In this document: positions 25,481-34,595 of the stretch, piece after piece
How positions within the stretch are numbered: position 1 is the stretch's first letter
Layout: each line of letters starts with the position of its first letter
Source: an uncultured Candidatus Nemicrothrix sp.
GTDB taxonomy: Bacteria; Actinomycetota; Acidimicrobiia; Acidimicrobiales; Acidimicrobilacustridaceae
Assembly: GCA_903867185.1 (NCBI GenBank)
Contig: CAIPQK010000154.1
Span: 1 to 49,772 of the forward strand
DNA length: 49,772 nt
Reading direction: 5' to 3'
The notes under the pieces: model-generated
Told to the model about the DNA's origin: nothing
Databases searched by the model: none
What the model saw: the letters and a program-made list of their open reading frames with translations, nothing else
Program-made: the position numbers and the translations under genes

Positions 25481-26733
25481 CGAGCGACGCCGATATCGCC
25501 TGACGTAGGCGAGGAGTCACCGGAGTCGATGTAACGACCAAGTTCGCGGCGAGCGAGTTGCATGCGATGAACTTCGTCCGGCCCATCCGCAAAGCGCAGT
25601 GTGCGAAGGCCGGCCCACATCCCTGCAAGGGGGAAGTCTTGCGAAACGCCGCCGCCGCCATGCGCCTGAATGGCGCGATCGACAACAGCGAGCGCCACGT
25701 TGGGAGCGATCACCTTGATGGCAGAGATCTCGGTTCGAGCTCCCTTGTTGCCGACGGTGTCCATCAGCCACGCTGCTTTCATTGTGAGCAGGCGGGCCTG
25801 TTCGATCTCGATGCGGGAATCGGCGATCCATTCCTGAATGACGCCTTGTTGGGCAAGTGGCTTGCCGAAAGCAAAGCGTTCGGTGACTCGGCGACACATG
25901 AGTTCAAGCGCGCGTTCGGCCATGCCGATGCAGCGCATGCAGTGATGAATGCGACCAGGACCGAGACGGGCTTGTGCGAGCGCAAAGCCGCTTCCTTCTT
26001 CGCCGAGAATGTTGGAAACGGGTACGCGGACGTTGTCGAACTTCAACTCACAATGACCTTCGCGATCGTTGTAACCGAACACCATGAGATCGCGCACAAC
26101 GGTAAGACCGGGCGTATCCATGGGCACGAGCACCATCGATTGCTGCGTGTAGGTGGGAGCAGACGGATCGGTTTTCCCCATCACGATGGCGACGCGGCAA
26201 CGTGGATTTGCCGCGCCAGAAATCCACCATTTACGGCCATTTAGTACGTAGTCGTCGCCATCGCGAACGATGCTGAGACTGATGTTTCGTGCATCGCTTG
26301 ATGCAACATCGGGCTCGGTCATCGCGAAACAAGATCGGATTTCGCCTTCGAGCAACGGAACCAACCAGCGATCTTTTTGTTCGGGGGTTCCGAACAGCGC
26401 AAGGATTTCCATGTTGCCGGTATCGGGTGCAGCGGAGTTCACCGACTCAGGACCAAGCGGGCTGCGTCCGGTGATTTCTGCGAGCGGTGCGTAGTCAACA
26501 TTGGAAACTGGATCGGGTGTCCACTCGGTCGTGTGTGGCATGAAGAGATTCCACAAACCGCGTGCTTTCGCTTCGGCTTTGAGTTCCTCCATCACGTGCG
26601 GGTGAAAGTGGGGATCACCTGAAGCGCGCATTTCCTCAGCAAAGACAGCCTCTGCCGGGATCACCTTTTCTTCCATGAAGGCGAGCAGGCGTTGTTGAAG
26701 GTCTGTGGCACGCGGGCTGAGTGCGAAGTCCAT
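25477..26733 (-). CDS. Acyl-CoA dehydrogenase (ACAD10/11-like)
   Basis: A 418-residue FAD enzyme that oxidises acyl-CoA to enoyl-CoA. The conserved [14 protein letters not shown] and KWWISGA segments bind FAD/substrate, and [23 protein letters not shown] and [18 protein letters not shown] are typical. In the catalytic-base position the sequence is [11 protein letters not shown], with Asp where classic enzymes have YEG and Glu, as in the ACAD10/11 group. It is coupled to the upstream cupin gene by a TAATG overlap. Confidence 0.93.
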   Translation of the reverse strand: MDFALSPRATDLQQRLLAFMEEKVIPAEAVFAEEMRASGDPHFHPHVMEELKAEAKARGLWNLFMPHTTEWTPDPVSNVDYAPLAEITGRSPLGPESVNSAAPDTGNMEILALFGTPEQKDRWLVPLLEGEIRSCFAMTEPDVASSDARNISLSIVRDGDDYVLNGRKWWISGAANPRCRVAIVMGKTDPSAPTYTQQSMVLVPMDTPGLTVVRDLMVFGYNDREGHCELKFDNVRVPVSNILGEEGSGFALAQARLGPGRIHHCMRCIGMAERALELMCRRVTERFAFGKPLAQQGVIQEWIADSRIEIEQARLLTMKAAWLMDTVGNKGARTEISAIKVIAPNVALAVVDRAIQAHGGGGVSQDFPLAGMWAGLRTLRFADGPDEVHRMQLARRELGRYIDSGDSSPTSGDIGVAR

Positions 26734-27143
26734 TAGGAACCTGCTCTTCCGTAGTCGTCTTCGTAGCGAACGATGTCGTCTTCGCCGAAGTAGGTCCCGG
26801 TCTGCACTTCAATAAACACCACAGGTGTTGCGCCGTCGTTACGAACTCGGTGTTTGGTGTGGACAGGAATCTCGATCGTGCCCCCAGACTCGACGGAATG
26901 GTCGACATCGTTGAGCGTGACGATGGCTGTTCCTTCGACAACGATCCAATGTTCTGAGCGCTTGTCATGCGATTGATAGGACAACCGCTGTCCAGGTTCG
27001 ACGGTGATGCGCTTGACCTTGGCGGCGGGGCCGTCGTCGAGAATGACGAACTCACCCCACGGGCGTCGTTCGCCTGATCCGGCCTCGCCAAGGGGTCGAA
27101 GGGTGTCGTCATCTGAGATGGGGTTTTCGCCGGCAGGTGTCAC
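26733..27143 (-). CDS. Cupin of the mannose-6-phosphate isomerase type II family
   Basis: A 136-residue single cupin. [28 protein letters not shown] and [16 protein letters not shown] match the C-terminal isomerase domain of bifunctional mannose-1-phosphate guanylyltransferases, with metal-binding His/Glu residues. It would interconvert mannose-6-phosphate and fructose-6-phosphate if active; standalone cupins of this type are common and often unassigned. GTG 27143 is chosen; CATACT, a weak -10-like box, ends 6 nt upstream. Extension further upstream would run into the topA leader. Confidence 0.8.
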   Translation of the reverse strand: MTPAGENPISDDDTLRPLGEAGSGERRPWGEFVILDDGPAAKVKRITVEPGQRLSYQSHDKRSEHWIVVEGTAIVTLNDVDHSVESGGTIEIPVHTKHRVRNDGATPVVFIEVQTGTYFGEDDIVRYEDDYGRAGS

Positions 27144-27205
27144 GGGCCGAGTATGGCCGAAATCCCCGTTCAGGGCGGGAAAACAGGGCTGTGGATAAGA
27201 AAAAT

Positions 27206-27230
27206 CGGGGACCCCCTTTAGGGGTCCCCG
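27206..27230 (+). other. Perfect hairpin in the topA upstream region
   Basis: A 10-bp perfect inverted repeat (cggggacccc and ggggtccccg, loop cttta) sits between the divergent cupin and topA starts, 63 bases before the topA ATG. No T-run follows. It could be an operator or a leader structure; its placement does not fit an ordinary terminator, since both flanking genes point away from it. Confidence 0.55.
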
Positions 27231-27292
27231 CGGCTGTGGTTCGAAAGGCTGCGATTGACAGAAGCGCCGGGGTGGTCTCATTGTGTCCCCCC

Positions 27293-30139
27293 ATGGCCGG
27301 TCCCCTCGTCATTGTCGAATCGCCCACCAAGGCGAAGAAGATCACCGAATTCCTCCGCGGCGAGGACACCGGTGGCGCGTCGCCGACCGTTATCGCATCG
27401 GTTGGTCACATTCGTGATCTCGTGTCCAAGGCCAAGGAGCTCCCAGAGGGGAAACAAAAAGAGTGGTGGTCGTACCTGGGCATTGATCCCGATGACGACT
27501 TCAAGCCCTATTACAAGGTGTACGACAAGAAGAAAGACACCGTCGCCGAACTTCGTCGTGCATTGAAGAATGCTGATGCGCTCTATCTCGCAACCGATGA
27601 GGATCGCGAGGGCGAAGCAATCGCGTGGCATTTGCTCCAGGTGTTGAAGCCGCCGAAGGACATGCCTGTTTACCGAATGGTGTTCCACGAAATCACCGCC
27701 CCAGCAATTCGCGAGGCATTTGCCAATCCGCGTGAACTCGATCAGTTGCTCGTCGACGCGCAGGAAACTCGTCGACTTCTTGATCGCCTCGCTGGCTATG
27801 ACCTTTCTCAGGTTCTGTGGAAGAAGGTCAATCGTGGATTGTCTGCGGGTCGTGTGCAGAGTGTTGCGACACGACTTGTGGTGGAACGTGAACGCGAAAT
27901 CATGGCGTTCGTCTCTTCTGATTGGTGGGACATCAAAGGCGTGTTCGCAGCGTCCTCTGAACCGATTCCCTTCGGAGCAAAACTTCTTGAACTCGATGGC
28001 GTTCGTATCGCTACGGGAAATGATTTCGATGACGATGGCGATCTGAAGCGCGACGATCGCGTCATTCTCAATGAAGAAACAGTGACTTCCCTCGCTGCGG
28101 AATTGCAGTCGTCGTCGTTCTCAGTGCGAAGTGTTGAGTCCAAGCCCTACCGCAAGCGACCATTCGCCCCGTTCACGACGTCAACGCTGCAACAGGTCGC
28201 CGGTCGCCGCCTCAAAGTGTCAGCCAAGCAGGTCATGTCGATGGCCCAGGGTCTTTACCAGCAGGGCTACATCACCTACATGCGAACGGACTCCACCAAT
28301 CTTTCCGCCGCAGCTGTCGCTGCAGCGAAAGCGGAAATCACCGAGCGGTACGGCGCTTCGGCGATTGAACAAAAGCCGCGTACCTGGGGCAAGAAGGCAG
28401 CGAATGCGCAAGAAGCGCATGAAGCTATTCGTCCCGCCGGTGATCGATTCCGTCGACCCGAAGAAGTTCGGAATGAAGTTGCTCCTGGTGAATTTCGTCT
28501 TTACGAGATCATCTGGCAGCGCACGGTTGCGTCGCAGATGATCGATGCAATTGGTGAAACCGTCACGGTTCGCCTTGGTTCGGTAACCGCGAGTGGTCGA
28601 GATGCAGAATTCTCTGCGGCGGGCACGGTGATTACTGAACGCGGTTGGATGCAGGTCGAAGACTGGCGTACCGACGAGACCGATGCAGAAAGCGAAGACG
28701 ACACTGAACGCCGTCTGCCGCAGTTGAAGGTCGGCGATGGTCTTGATGCAACGGAAATCACTCCGGAAGGTCACTCCACAAAACCGCCGGCTCGATTTAC
28801 CGAAGCATCGCTAGTCGGAAAAATGGAAGAGCTTGGCGTTGGTCGCCCTTCCACGTACGCATCGATCATGGAAACCATTCAGGGCCGTGGCTATGTGTGG
28901 AAGAAGGGTTCTGCGCTGGTTCCCAGTTGGAATGCATTCGCGGTAACCACGCTGCTTGAACAGCACTTCGCTGAACTTGTCGACTACGACTTCACTGCGA
29001 ATCTCGAAGGAGTACTCGATCGCATTTCCAATGGCGACGCGAACAGCGTCGACACACTTGCCGAGTTCTATTTCGGTCCCATGGTCGACGGAGCACGCAA
29101 AGATGGGCTTCGCGATCTCGTCACCGAGCGACTTCCCGAAATTGATGCCGCAGCTATCAACACATTTCTTCTTGGTGACGATCCCAACGGCATGCCGGTC
29201 ATCGCTAAACCTGGAAAGTTCGGACCATACGTGCAGCGCGGTGACGACACCGCGTCGGTACCCGAGAACCTTCCGCCCGCCGATCTCACCGTCGCAGTCG
29301 CTCTCGAACTTTTGGCCATGCCTAAGGGCGGTAAGCCGATCGGCGAGGATCCTGAGACCGGTCTGACAGTTTTTGTCATGAGTGGCCGCTTTGGTCCGTA
29401 TGTGCAGCTGGGCGAAATTGAAGATGCTCCCGACGAGAAGCCTCGTCGCTCCTCGTTGTTCAAATCGATGGACCCCTACGAGGTCACACTCGAAACCGCA
29501 CTCGAACTTTTGTCATTCCCGAAGGTGCTTGGATCCGATCCGGAAACGGGGAAATCGATTCGTGCGCAGAACGGCAAGTTCGGCCCGTATCTGACCAAGG
29601 GCGATGAAGGCGATGCCGAGAAGCCAGAAACTCGGAGCCTGGATTCTGAAGAGCAGATGCTTGGTGTCACGTTTGAAGATGCACTCGCGCTGTTCGCGGT
29701 GCCGCGCCAATATGGGAAACGGGCGCCGAAGCCGCCATTGGCGGACCTCGGCATCGACCCAGCCTCAGGCCGTCAAATGTTGATCAAAGACGGAAAGTTC
29801 GGGCCCTACGTCACCGACGGCGAGACCAACGCCTCGCTTCGGGTTGGCGATGTTCCGGAATCGCTCAGCCCCGAACGAGGCGCGGAACTTCTTCAGGATC
29901 GGCGTGTCTACATCGCCGAAAACGGTGGGCCGGCGGCCAAAAAAGCGGCCAAGAAGGCTGTGAAGAAGGCCACGAAAAAGAAGGCCACGGCCAAGAAGAG
30001 CGCCAAATCTCGGGCCAAGAAGCCTGATCTCATGACCGCTCGAACGGTGGGGGCGGGGCAGTCGAAGGCGGCCAAGAAGGCGACCAAGAAGCCCAATGTC
30101 GTCAGGTCCGACTCCCAGATCCTCGATCAAGAACGCTGA
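27293..30139 (+). CDS. topA: DNA topoisomerase I
   Basis: A 948-residue type IA topoisomerase that relaxes negative supercoils. The TOPRIM domain opens with VIVESPTKAKK and carries the acidic metal site LYLATDEDREGEA. The catalytic Tyr is in YITYMRTDSTNL (about residue 329). The C-terminus has four tandem modules each carrying a (K/R)FGPY motif and no zinc-finger cysteines, then a Lys/Ala-rich tail (AAKKAAKKAVKKATKK, about 885-930), as in actinobacterial enzymes. ATG 27293 is chosen because it begins just before the TOPRIM strand; upstream in-frame ATG 27137 would cross the hairpin region. Confidence 0.97.
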   Translation: MAGPLVIVESPTKAKKITEFLRGEDTGGASPTVIASVGHIRDLVSKAKELPEGKQKEWWSYLGIDPDDDFKPYYKVYDKKKDTVAELRRALKNADALYLATDEDREGEAIAWHLLQVLKPPKDMPVYRMVFHEITAPAIREAFANPRELDQLLVDAQETRRLLDRLAGYDLSQVLWKKVNRGLSAGRVQSVATRLVVEREREIMAFVSSDWWDIKGVFAASSEPIPFGAKLLELDGVRIATGNDFDDDGDLKRDDRVILNEETVTSLAAELQSSSFSVRSVESKPYRKRPFAPFTTSTLQQVAGRRLKVSAKQVMSMAQGLYQQGYITYMRTDSTNLSAAAVAAAKAEITERYGASAIEQKPRTWGKKAANAQEAHEAIRPAGDRFRRPEEVRNEVAPGEFRLYEIIWQRTVASQMIDAIGETVTVRLGSVTASGRDAEFSAAGTVITERGWMQVEDWRTDETDAESEDDTERRLPQLKVGDGLDATEITPEGHSTKPPARFTEASLVGKMEELGVGRPSTYASIMETIQGRGYVWKKGSALVPSWNAFAVTTLLEQHFAELVDYDFTANLEGVLDRISNGDANSVDTLAEFYFGPMVDGARKDGLRDLVTERLPEIDAAAINTFLLGDDPNGMPVIAKPGKFGPYVQRGDDTASVPENLPPADLTVAVALELLAMPKGGKPIGEDPETGLTVFVMSGRFGPYVQLGEIEDAPDEKPRRSSLFKSMDPYEVTLETALELLSFPKVLGSDPETGKSIRAQNGKFGPYLTKGDEGDAEKPETRSLDSEEQMLGVTFEDALALFAVPRQYGKRAPKPPLADLGIDPASGRQMLIKDGKFGPYVTDGETNASLRVGDVPESLSPERGAELLQDRRVYIAENGGPAAKKAAKKAVKKATKKKATAKKSAKSRAKKPDLMTARTVGAGQSKAAKKATKKPNVVRSDSQILDQER

Positions 30140-30161
30140 GCACCCTCAGGGCGGTGCTCAG
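30136..30161 (+). terminator. Hairpin terminator at the topA end
   Basis: A 9-bp perfect stem (ctgagcacc and ggtgctcag) with an 8-nt loop overlaps the topA stop codon. No T-run follows, so termination efficiency is uncertain. Confidence 0.5.
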
Positions 30162-30180
30162 GGGCAGTAGGGACCTCTCC

Positions 30181-30186
30181 TAGGCT
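30181..30186 (+). promoter_or_regulatory. -10 box TAGGCT, leaderless-type
   Basis: The box ends 6 nt before ATG 30193 and starts the MFS-tmk-holB operon. No Shine-Dalgarno sequence is present. Confidence 0.5.
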
Positions 30187-30192
30187 CCTTGC

Positions 30193-31839
30193 ATGGCTGT
30201 GCATCGCCCCGAACCCCGGGACGACGCCGATCCCCCCGAGGATGCAATGCCCGTCGAGGCTTCTGGCCCCGACGTTGACGCGACCATCCCGGGCTGGAGT
30301 CGTGCATCGCTGTTCGGCGAGGACACCGAAACCATCTTTACGAAAGATCCCTCGGATCGACCAGGTTTCCACGTTCGTCTTTTTGGTAGCCACGAGTTTT
30401 TCCGACTTTGGCTCGTGCAGGTTGTCTCCGCCACGGGCGATTGGTTGGGCTTCTCCGCGATCATCCTCTTAGCGGCCACCATTGGCGGCGGCGCTGGTGC
30501 TGGTGCGATTTCACTTGTCATGGCCGCGCGCATCGTGCCTGGGTTTTTCTTTGGCCCACTCGCGGGCGTGCTTGTTGATCGTTGGGATCGCAAGAAGGTC
30601 ATGGTCACCTGCGATATCGGACGAGCAGTTGTGATGGTGCTGCTTCCGTTCGTCAGCGATGTCATTGGGCTCGTACTGGCATCGCTTGTTCTTGAAGTTC
30701 TCACGCTGTTGTGGGGTCCGGCGAAGGATTCGGAAGTTCCGAACTTGGTTCCCCAGGAACACTTAACGACAGCGAACTCGTTGTCGCTGGCAGCGGCCTA
30801 CGGAACCTTTCCCTTCGCGTCGTTGTTGTTTGCACTGCTCGCAGGATTGTCAGTGTGGATTGGCCGAGTTCCTGGACTTGGGTGGCTCGAGAACAATCAG
30901 ATGGCATTCGCGTTTTATGCCGATGCACTCACATTCGTTTTCTCGGCGTGGATGATTAGCCGACTCACATTCCCTAAGCGGGAACGGCGCGTCCGAACGA
31001 CTGCCGAGGATGAACGACGAGTCGATGTCAAGGCCACACTGCAAGAACTTCGTGAGGGCTGGAACGAAATTTGGAAGAACCACACCGTTCGCGCCGTGAA
31101 TCTTGGACTTGCCACGGGACTGATCGGTGGCGGCATGCTTATTCCGCTCGGCGCGGTGTTCTCGACCGAAGTTCTCGATGCTGGCGCGGCAGGGTACGGA
31201 CTGTTCACCACAGCGCTCGGCTTTGGTGTCGCGATTGGTGTTGTTGGAGTATCGGCATTCCAGAAGCGATTGCCTCAAACCACAACGTTCACCGCTGCAC
31301 TCTTTGTTGCGGGCATAGCGTTGTTCTGCGCCGCATCATCTTCGTCGTTGTGGGCTGCTGTGATCTTCGTCGGGCTGATGGGGATTGCTGTCGGCCCGGT
31401 TTACGTTCTCGGTTTCGCAATGCTCCAACAAGAAGTCGCCGATGATCTTCGCGGTCGTGTCTTCAGTTCGCTCAACACCCTTGTTCGCATGTGCGTACTA
31501 ATTGCGATGGTCGCCGGCCCGTTGCTTGCTGCCATCCTTGGTCGCATTGCATCAACGATGATCAATAATCGCGTTGATCTCGGAGGTAAGACACTTGAAC
31601 TTCCTGGCGTACGTCTCGCGCTTTGGCTTGCTGCGCTGATCATCATCGCCGCGGGGTTTGTTGCTGGAGCTTCGTTGCGCGCAGGCCAGCGAACGAAGCG
31701 TGCCGGCGCGTCCGATCATCCTTCGCGGCCGAACCCCCCTGATCCACAGCCGCTTGATTTCACGCCGATCGATCTGCGCCCGGCTGGCCCGGCACCTGAA
31801 CCCCACCCCGACGACGAAGCTTCCGGAGAACCGACATGA
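30193..31839 (+). CDS. MFS transporter (MFS_3/EntS-like)
   Basis: A 548-residue major facilitator. An acidic, proline-containing hydrophilic N-terminus (about 65 residues) precedes the first helices; the motif-A-like loop GVLVDRWDRKKVM lies between helices 2 and 3. About 12 helices follow to residue 500, and a proline-rich cytoplasmic tail ends the protein. The family exports siderophores and drugs; the substrate is unknown. It is coupled by ATGA overlap to tmk. Confidence 0.9.
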   Translation: MAVHRPEPRDDADPPEDAMPVEASGPDVDATIPGWSRASLFGEDTETIFTKDPSDRPGFHVRLFGSHEFFRLWLVQVVSATGDWLGFSAIILLAATIGGGAGAGAISLVMAARIVPGFFFGPLAGVLVDRWDRKKVMVTCDIGRAVVMVLLPFVSDVIGLVLASLVLEVLTLLWGPAKDSEVPNLVPQEHLTTANSLSLAAAYGTFPFASLLFALLAGLSVWIGRVPGLGWLENNQMAFAFYADALTFVFSAWMISRLTFPKRERRVRTTAEDERRVDVKATLQELREGWNEIWKNHTVRAVNLGLATGLIGGGMLIPLGAVFSTEVLDAGAAGYGLFTTALGFGVAIGVVGVSAFQKRLPQTTTFTAALFVAGIALFCAASSSSLWAAVIFVGLMGIAVGPVYVLGFAMLQQEVADDLRGRVFSSLNTLVRMCVLIAMVAGPLLAAILGRIASTMINNRVDLGGKTLELPGVRLALWLAALIIIAAGFVAGASLRAGQRTKRAGASDHPSRPNPPDPQPLDFTPIDLRPAGPAPEPHPDDEASGEPT

Positions 31840-32447
31840 CGCGCGGAAAGTTCATTGCGTTTGAGGGTGGCGAGGCCTGCGGAAAATCGACTCAGTCGCA
31901 ACGTTTAGCAACCGCGATCGATGCAGTGCTCACTCGCGAACCGGGTGGAACCGTTATCGGTGCGCAATTGCGTGCTGTTCTTCTCGATCCGCAAACAGTC
32001 AACCTTTCCGATCGCGCTGAAGCACTTCTCATGGCTGCCGATCGCGCGCAGCACGTTGCAGAAGTTGTGGAGCCGGCGTTGGCATCGGGACGTCATGTCG
32101 TCACCGATCGCTTTGCGGGTTCATCGATCGCCTACCAGGGCCATGGCCGCGGACTCCCGGTGAGCGAAATTCGCGACCTCTCGCTGTGGGCAACGGATGG
32201 CGTATGGCCCGACCTCATCGTTCTTCTTGATGTCCCCGAGGCCGAAGCCGATCGTCGTCTCGGTTCCTCTCGTGATCGGATGGAGTCAGAACCGGCGTCG
32301 TTCCATGCAGCAGTGATGGAAGGTTTCCGAGCCCAAGCGGCAGCCGAACCAGATCGTTGGGTGGTGATCGATGGCACCCCTTCGATCGAAGAGGTTTCCG
32401 CTGCGGTGTTCGCTGTCGTCGCTGAGCGGCTACAACTGCCTCTGTGA
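31836..32447 (+). CDS. tmk: Thymidylate kinase
   Basis: A 203-residue kinase phosphorylating dTMP to dTDP. The P-loop is FEGGEACGKSTQ. The conserved TREPGG and VVTDRFAGSSIAYQG elements bind substrate, and the lid region SSRDRMESE is present. ATG overlaps the MFS stop (ATGA), and its own stop overlaps holB (GTGA). The topA/tmk/holB grouping is a common actinobacterial order. Confidence 0.97.
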   Translation: MTRGKFIAFEGGEACGKSTQSQRLATAIDAVLTREPGGTVIGAQLRAVLLDPQTVNLSDRAEALLMAADRAQHVAEVVEPALASGRHVVTDRFAGSSIAYQGHGRGLPVSEIRDLSLWATDGVWPDLIVLLDVPEAEADRRLGSSRDRMESEPASFHAAVMEGFRAQAAAEPDRWVVIDGTPSIEEVSAAVFAVVAERLQLPL

Positions 32448-33535
32448 CATCACGCACCGACTACCCGCCGCTGTCGGCGGAACTCGCTGGAATTGAACTC
32501 TGGGCCAATGTCGTCGGCCAGGACGATGCAATTGGCGAACTTCGTGCTGCAGTCAACGCGCCGGTACACGCGTACATGCTGGTTGGTCCGCGCGGAAGTG
32601 GAAAGCGCGAACTTGCTCGAGCGTTTGCTGCAGCGCTCGTAAGTCGTGATCGCACGGGCGACGATGCTGTGCGGCAAGCGCGAATGGCGTTGATGCAAAA
32701 TCATTCCGACATCACTGAGTTCGAACGAGTTGGTGCATCGATTTCTGCCGAGCAGGCCGATGCAATCATTGCGACCGCAGCGCGTTCCTCGATCGAGAAT
32801 GGTCCGAAGGTTCTCATTCTTGATGAGTTCCATCTTGTGACAACCGCTGCTCCAAAGTTATTGAAGACCATTGAAGAACCGCCCGCCGGAACGGTGTTTG
32901 TGGTTCTCGCTGACGATGTTCCGAATGATCTCGTGACAATTGCGAGCCGATGTGTACGCATCGATCTTGCAACGATCACTGACGATGTGGTCACCGAGCG
33001 ATTGATCGCCGAAGGTGTCGCGCCTGACCGAGCTGCCGATGCGGCCGCCGCTGCTGTCGGAGACCTCGGTCGCGCACGGTTGTTGGCAACTGATGATCGG
33101 CTTGCGTTACGACGTGCTGCATGGCGCGCTGTTCCTGATCGCCTCGATGGCACTGGTGCACGCGCAATCGAAACCGTCGACGACCTGTTAGCGATGATCG
33201 AAGATGCCATGGCTCCATTGGCCGAGGCCCACGCCGCAGAAGTTGCCGAGTTCGCCGAACTCGTTGCCTCGCGTGGCGAACGCGGTTCGGGTCGCAAGCA
33301 GTTCGAAGATCGGCATAAACGCGAAGTCCGTCGATACCGAACTGATGAAATTCGTGCCGGCCTCACGGAACTTTCTCGTCGCTACCGCGATGATCTCGCG
33401 GCTTCACCTCGGCCTGCTGAGATCGCTGGTGCGATTGACGACATCGCGACTTTGGCCACAAATCTGGTGAGGAACCCCAACGAGCGACTGCAGTTGGTGG
33501 CGCTCTTTACGAAACTTGGCCGACCCCATCATTGA
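32444..33535 (+). CDS. holB: DNA polymerase III delta' subunit
   Basis: A 363-residue clamp-loader subunit. The Walker-A-like loop LVGPRGSGKREL, a VLILDEFHLV Walker B-like strand and the sensor region LLKTIEEPPAGTVFVVL match DnaX-related clamp-loader proteins, and the C-terminal half is helical. The zinc-binding cysteines of typical delta' are absent. GTG 32444 overlaps the tmk stop. Confidence 0.9.
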   Translation: MTSRTDYPPLSAELAGIELWANVVGQDDAIGELRAAVNAPVHAYMLVGPRGSGKRELARAFAAALVSRDRTGDDAVRQARMALMQNHSDITEFERVGASISAEQADAIIATAARSSIENGPKVLILDEFHLVTTAAPKLLKTIEEPPAGTVFVVLADDVPNDLVTIASRCVRIDLATITDDVVTERLIAEGVAPDRAADAAAAAVGDLGRARLLATDDRLALRRAAWRAVPDRLDGTGARAIETVDDLLAMIEDAMAPLAEAHAAEVAEFAELVASRGERGSGRKQFEDRHKREVRRYRTDEIRAGLTELSRRYRDDLAASPRPAEIAGAIDDIATLATNLVRNPNERLQLVALFTKLGRPHH

Positions 33536-33537
33536 GT

Positions 33538-33566
33538 CCACTCGCCGAGTGGGTCGTTTCCGACCC
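33538..33566 (+). other. Two mutually exclusive hairpins before tRNA-Thr
   Basis: Hairpin A (ccactc/gagtgg, 33538-33552) and hairpin B (gggtcg/cgaccc, 33551-33566) share bases 33551-33552, so they cannot form together. They lie just after the holB stop and could be a terminator. Confidence 0.4.
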
Positions 33567-33572
33567 GGCGGC

Positions 33573-33578
33573 TAACCT
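33573..33578 (+). promoter_or_regulatory. Possible -10 box TAACCT of the tRNA-Thr/sigR unit
   Basis: The hexamer lies 12 nt before the mature tRNA 5' end, predicting a transcription start near 33585. No strong -35 is visible. Confidence 0.35.
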
Positions 33579-33589
33579 CATCGCTTCCC

Positions 33590-33662
33590 GCCCGGGTAGC
33601 TCAGACGGCAGAGCAGCTCACTCGTAATGAGCAGGTCAGGAGTTCGATTCTCCTCTCGGGCT
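33590..33662 (+). tRNA. tRNA-Thr (anticodon CGT)
   Basis: A complete 73-nt cloverleaf. Acceptor stem GCCCGGG pairs with CTCGGGC (one G-U), discriminator T. D stem GCTC/GAGC, anticodon stem GCTCA/TGAGC with loop CTCGTAA (anticodon CGT, reading ACG), T stem AGGAG/CTCCT with loop TTCGATT. The 3' CCA is not encoded. The next coding sequence starts only 3 nt after the discriminator base. Confidence 0.97.
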
Positions 33663-33665
33663 CTG

Positions 33666-34256
33666 ATGGCCGATCAAAAAGCGTTTGCTGAGCAGGCAAT
33701 GGAGTACATGCCGCAGTTGTATTCCACCGCGCTTCGAATGACCCACAACGCGTCTGATGCGGAAGATCTTGTTCAAGAGACGTATCTCAAGGCCTACAAA
33801 GGTTTCGCAGGTTTTGAGCAAGGTACGAATTTGCGAGCCTGGATGTTCCGTATCCTGACCAATACCTACATCAACTCGTATCGGTCGAAGAAGCGCCGTC
33901 CCGAAGAAACAGAACTGGACGATGTTGAAGATTTCTATCTGTACCGACGGATGGGTGGACTTGAAGCCGTTCGTGCGGGTCGCAGTGCCGAGGATGAACT
34001 TATGGACTTGTTCTCCGATGCCGAGGTGCAGAGTGCAATCGATGCGCTGCCAGAGTCCTATCGGCTCGCGATATTGCTGAGCGATGTCGAAGGGCTTTCG
34101 TACAAGGAAATTGCCGAAGATCTCGATATCCCGATCGGTACCGTCATGAGCCGGCTTCACCGTGGAAGAAAAGCACTCCAAAAGCAGTTACATGACTATG
34201 CCCTTGAGCGGGGACTGACCGATGCCATTCCCGAAGCCTCCTTGGAAGCGCCATGA
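33666..34256 (+). CDS. sigR: ECF sigma factor, SigR/SigH type
   Basis: A 196-residue group 4 sigma factor. Region 2 ([29 protein letters not shown] split over two segments, [19 protein letters not shown]) and region 4 ([39 protein letters not shown]) closely resemble the actinobacterial thiol-oxidative-stress factors SigR and SigH. ATG 33666 is the first sensible start; an ATG at 33627 lies inside the tRNA gene. Its stop overlaps a zinc anti-sigma gene (ATGA), the usual SigR-RsrA pair. There is no room for a Shine-Dalgarno sequence after the tRNA 3' end. Confidence 0.9.
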   Translation: MADQKAFAEQAMEYMPQLYSTALRMTHNASDAEDLVQETYLKAYKGFAGFEQGTNLRAWMFRILTNTYINSYRSKKRRPEETELDDVEDFYLYRRMGGLEAVRAGRSAEDELMDLFSDAEVQSAIDALPESYRLAILLSDVEGLSYKEIAEDLDIPIGTVMSRLHRGRKALQKQLHDYALERGLTDAIPEASLEAP

Positions 34257-34585
34257 CCCACGACCCCAACTCTCCATCCGGCGTTCCTTTTGCCGTCACG
34301 CCCGACTGCGAAAAGGTGATGGCCGAGGTCTACAGCTTTCTTGATCAGGAACTCACCGATGCCATGCGGGCGAGCATCGCGGCTCATCTTGAGTCGTGTA
34401 GTCCCTGCTTCGAGGTGTTTGATTTCGAGGCGGAACTTCGAATGGTGATCTCGACCAAGACCCACACCGTGGAGATTCCCGACACGCTTCGTATCCGCAT
34501 CGAAGAGAAACTGACCTATCTCCGAATCGAAGGATCTGGGGGGACCGAGTCCGGCGGTGGCGGAGAGCCTCGCCGAGAGGCATAG
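34253..34585 (+). CDS. rsrA: Zinc-binding anti-sigma factor, RsrA/RshA type
   Basis: A 110-residue protein with the ZAS motif: Cys19, His45, Cys49 and Cys52, with the same spacing as the Cys11/His37/Cys41/Cys44 zinc site of RsrA. In that family, reduced protein sequesters the sigma factor, and disulfide stress releases zinc and frees it. It overlaps the sigma gene by 4 bases. Its stop codon TAG forms part of the -10-like box for the next small gene. Confidence 0.9.
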   Translation: MTHDPNSPSGVPFAVTPDCEKVMAEVYSFLDQELTDAMRASIAAHLESCSPCFEVFDFEAELRMVISTKTHTVEIPDTLRIRIEEKLTYLRIEGSGGTESGGGGEPRREA

Positions 34586-34588
34586 AAT
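34583..34588 (+). promoter_or_regulatory. -10 box TAGAAT, leaderless-type
   Basis: The box ends 7 nt before ATG 34596 and overlaps the rsrA stop codon. TAGAAT is close to the bacterial -10 consensus. Confidence 0.5.
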
Positions 34589-34595
34589 TAGAACT

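Noticed and set aside
29935-30030. Lys/Ala-rich repetitive stretch as a DNA repeat
   Set aside because: It is the coding sequence of the basic C-terminal tail of topoisomerase I, a known actinobacterial feature.
33590-33662. tRNA-Thr as an integration site for a mobile element
   Set aside because: No integrase, no duplicated tRNA 3' end and no composition change were seen. The flanking genes are core genes.
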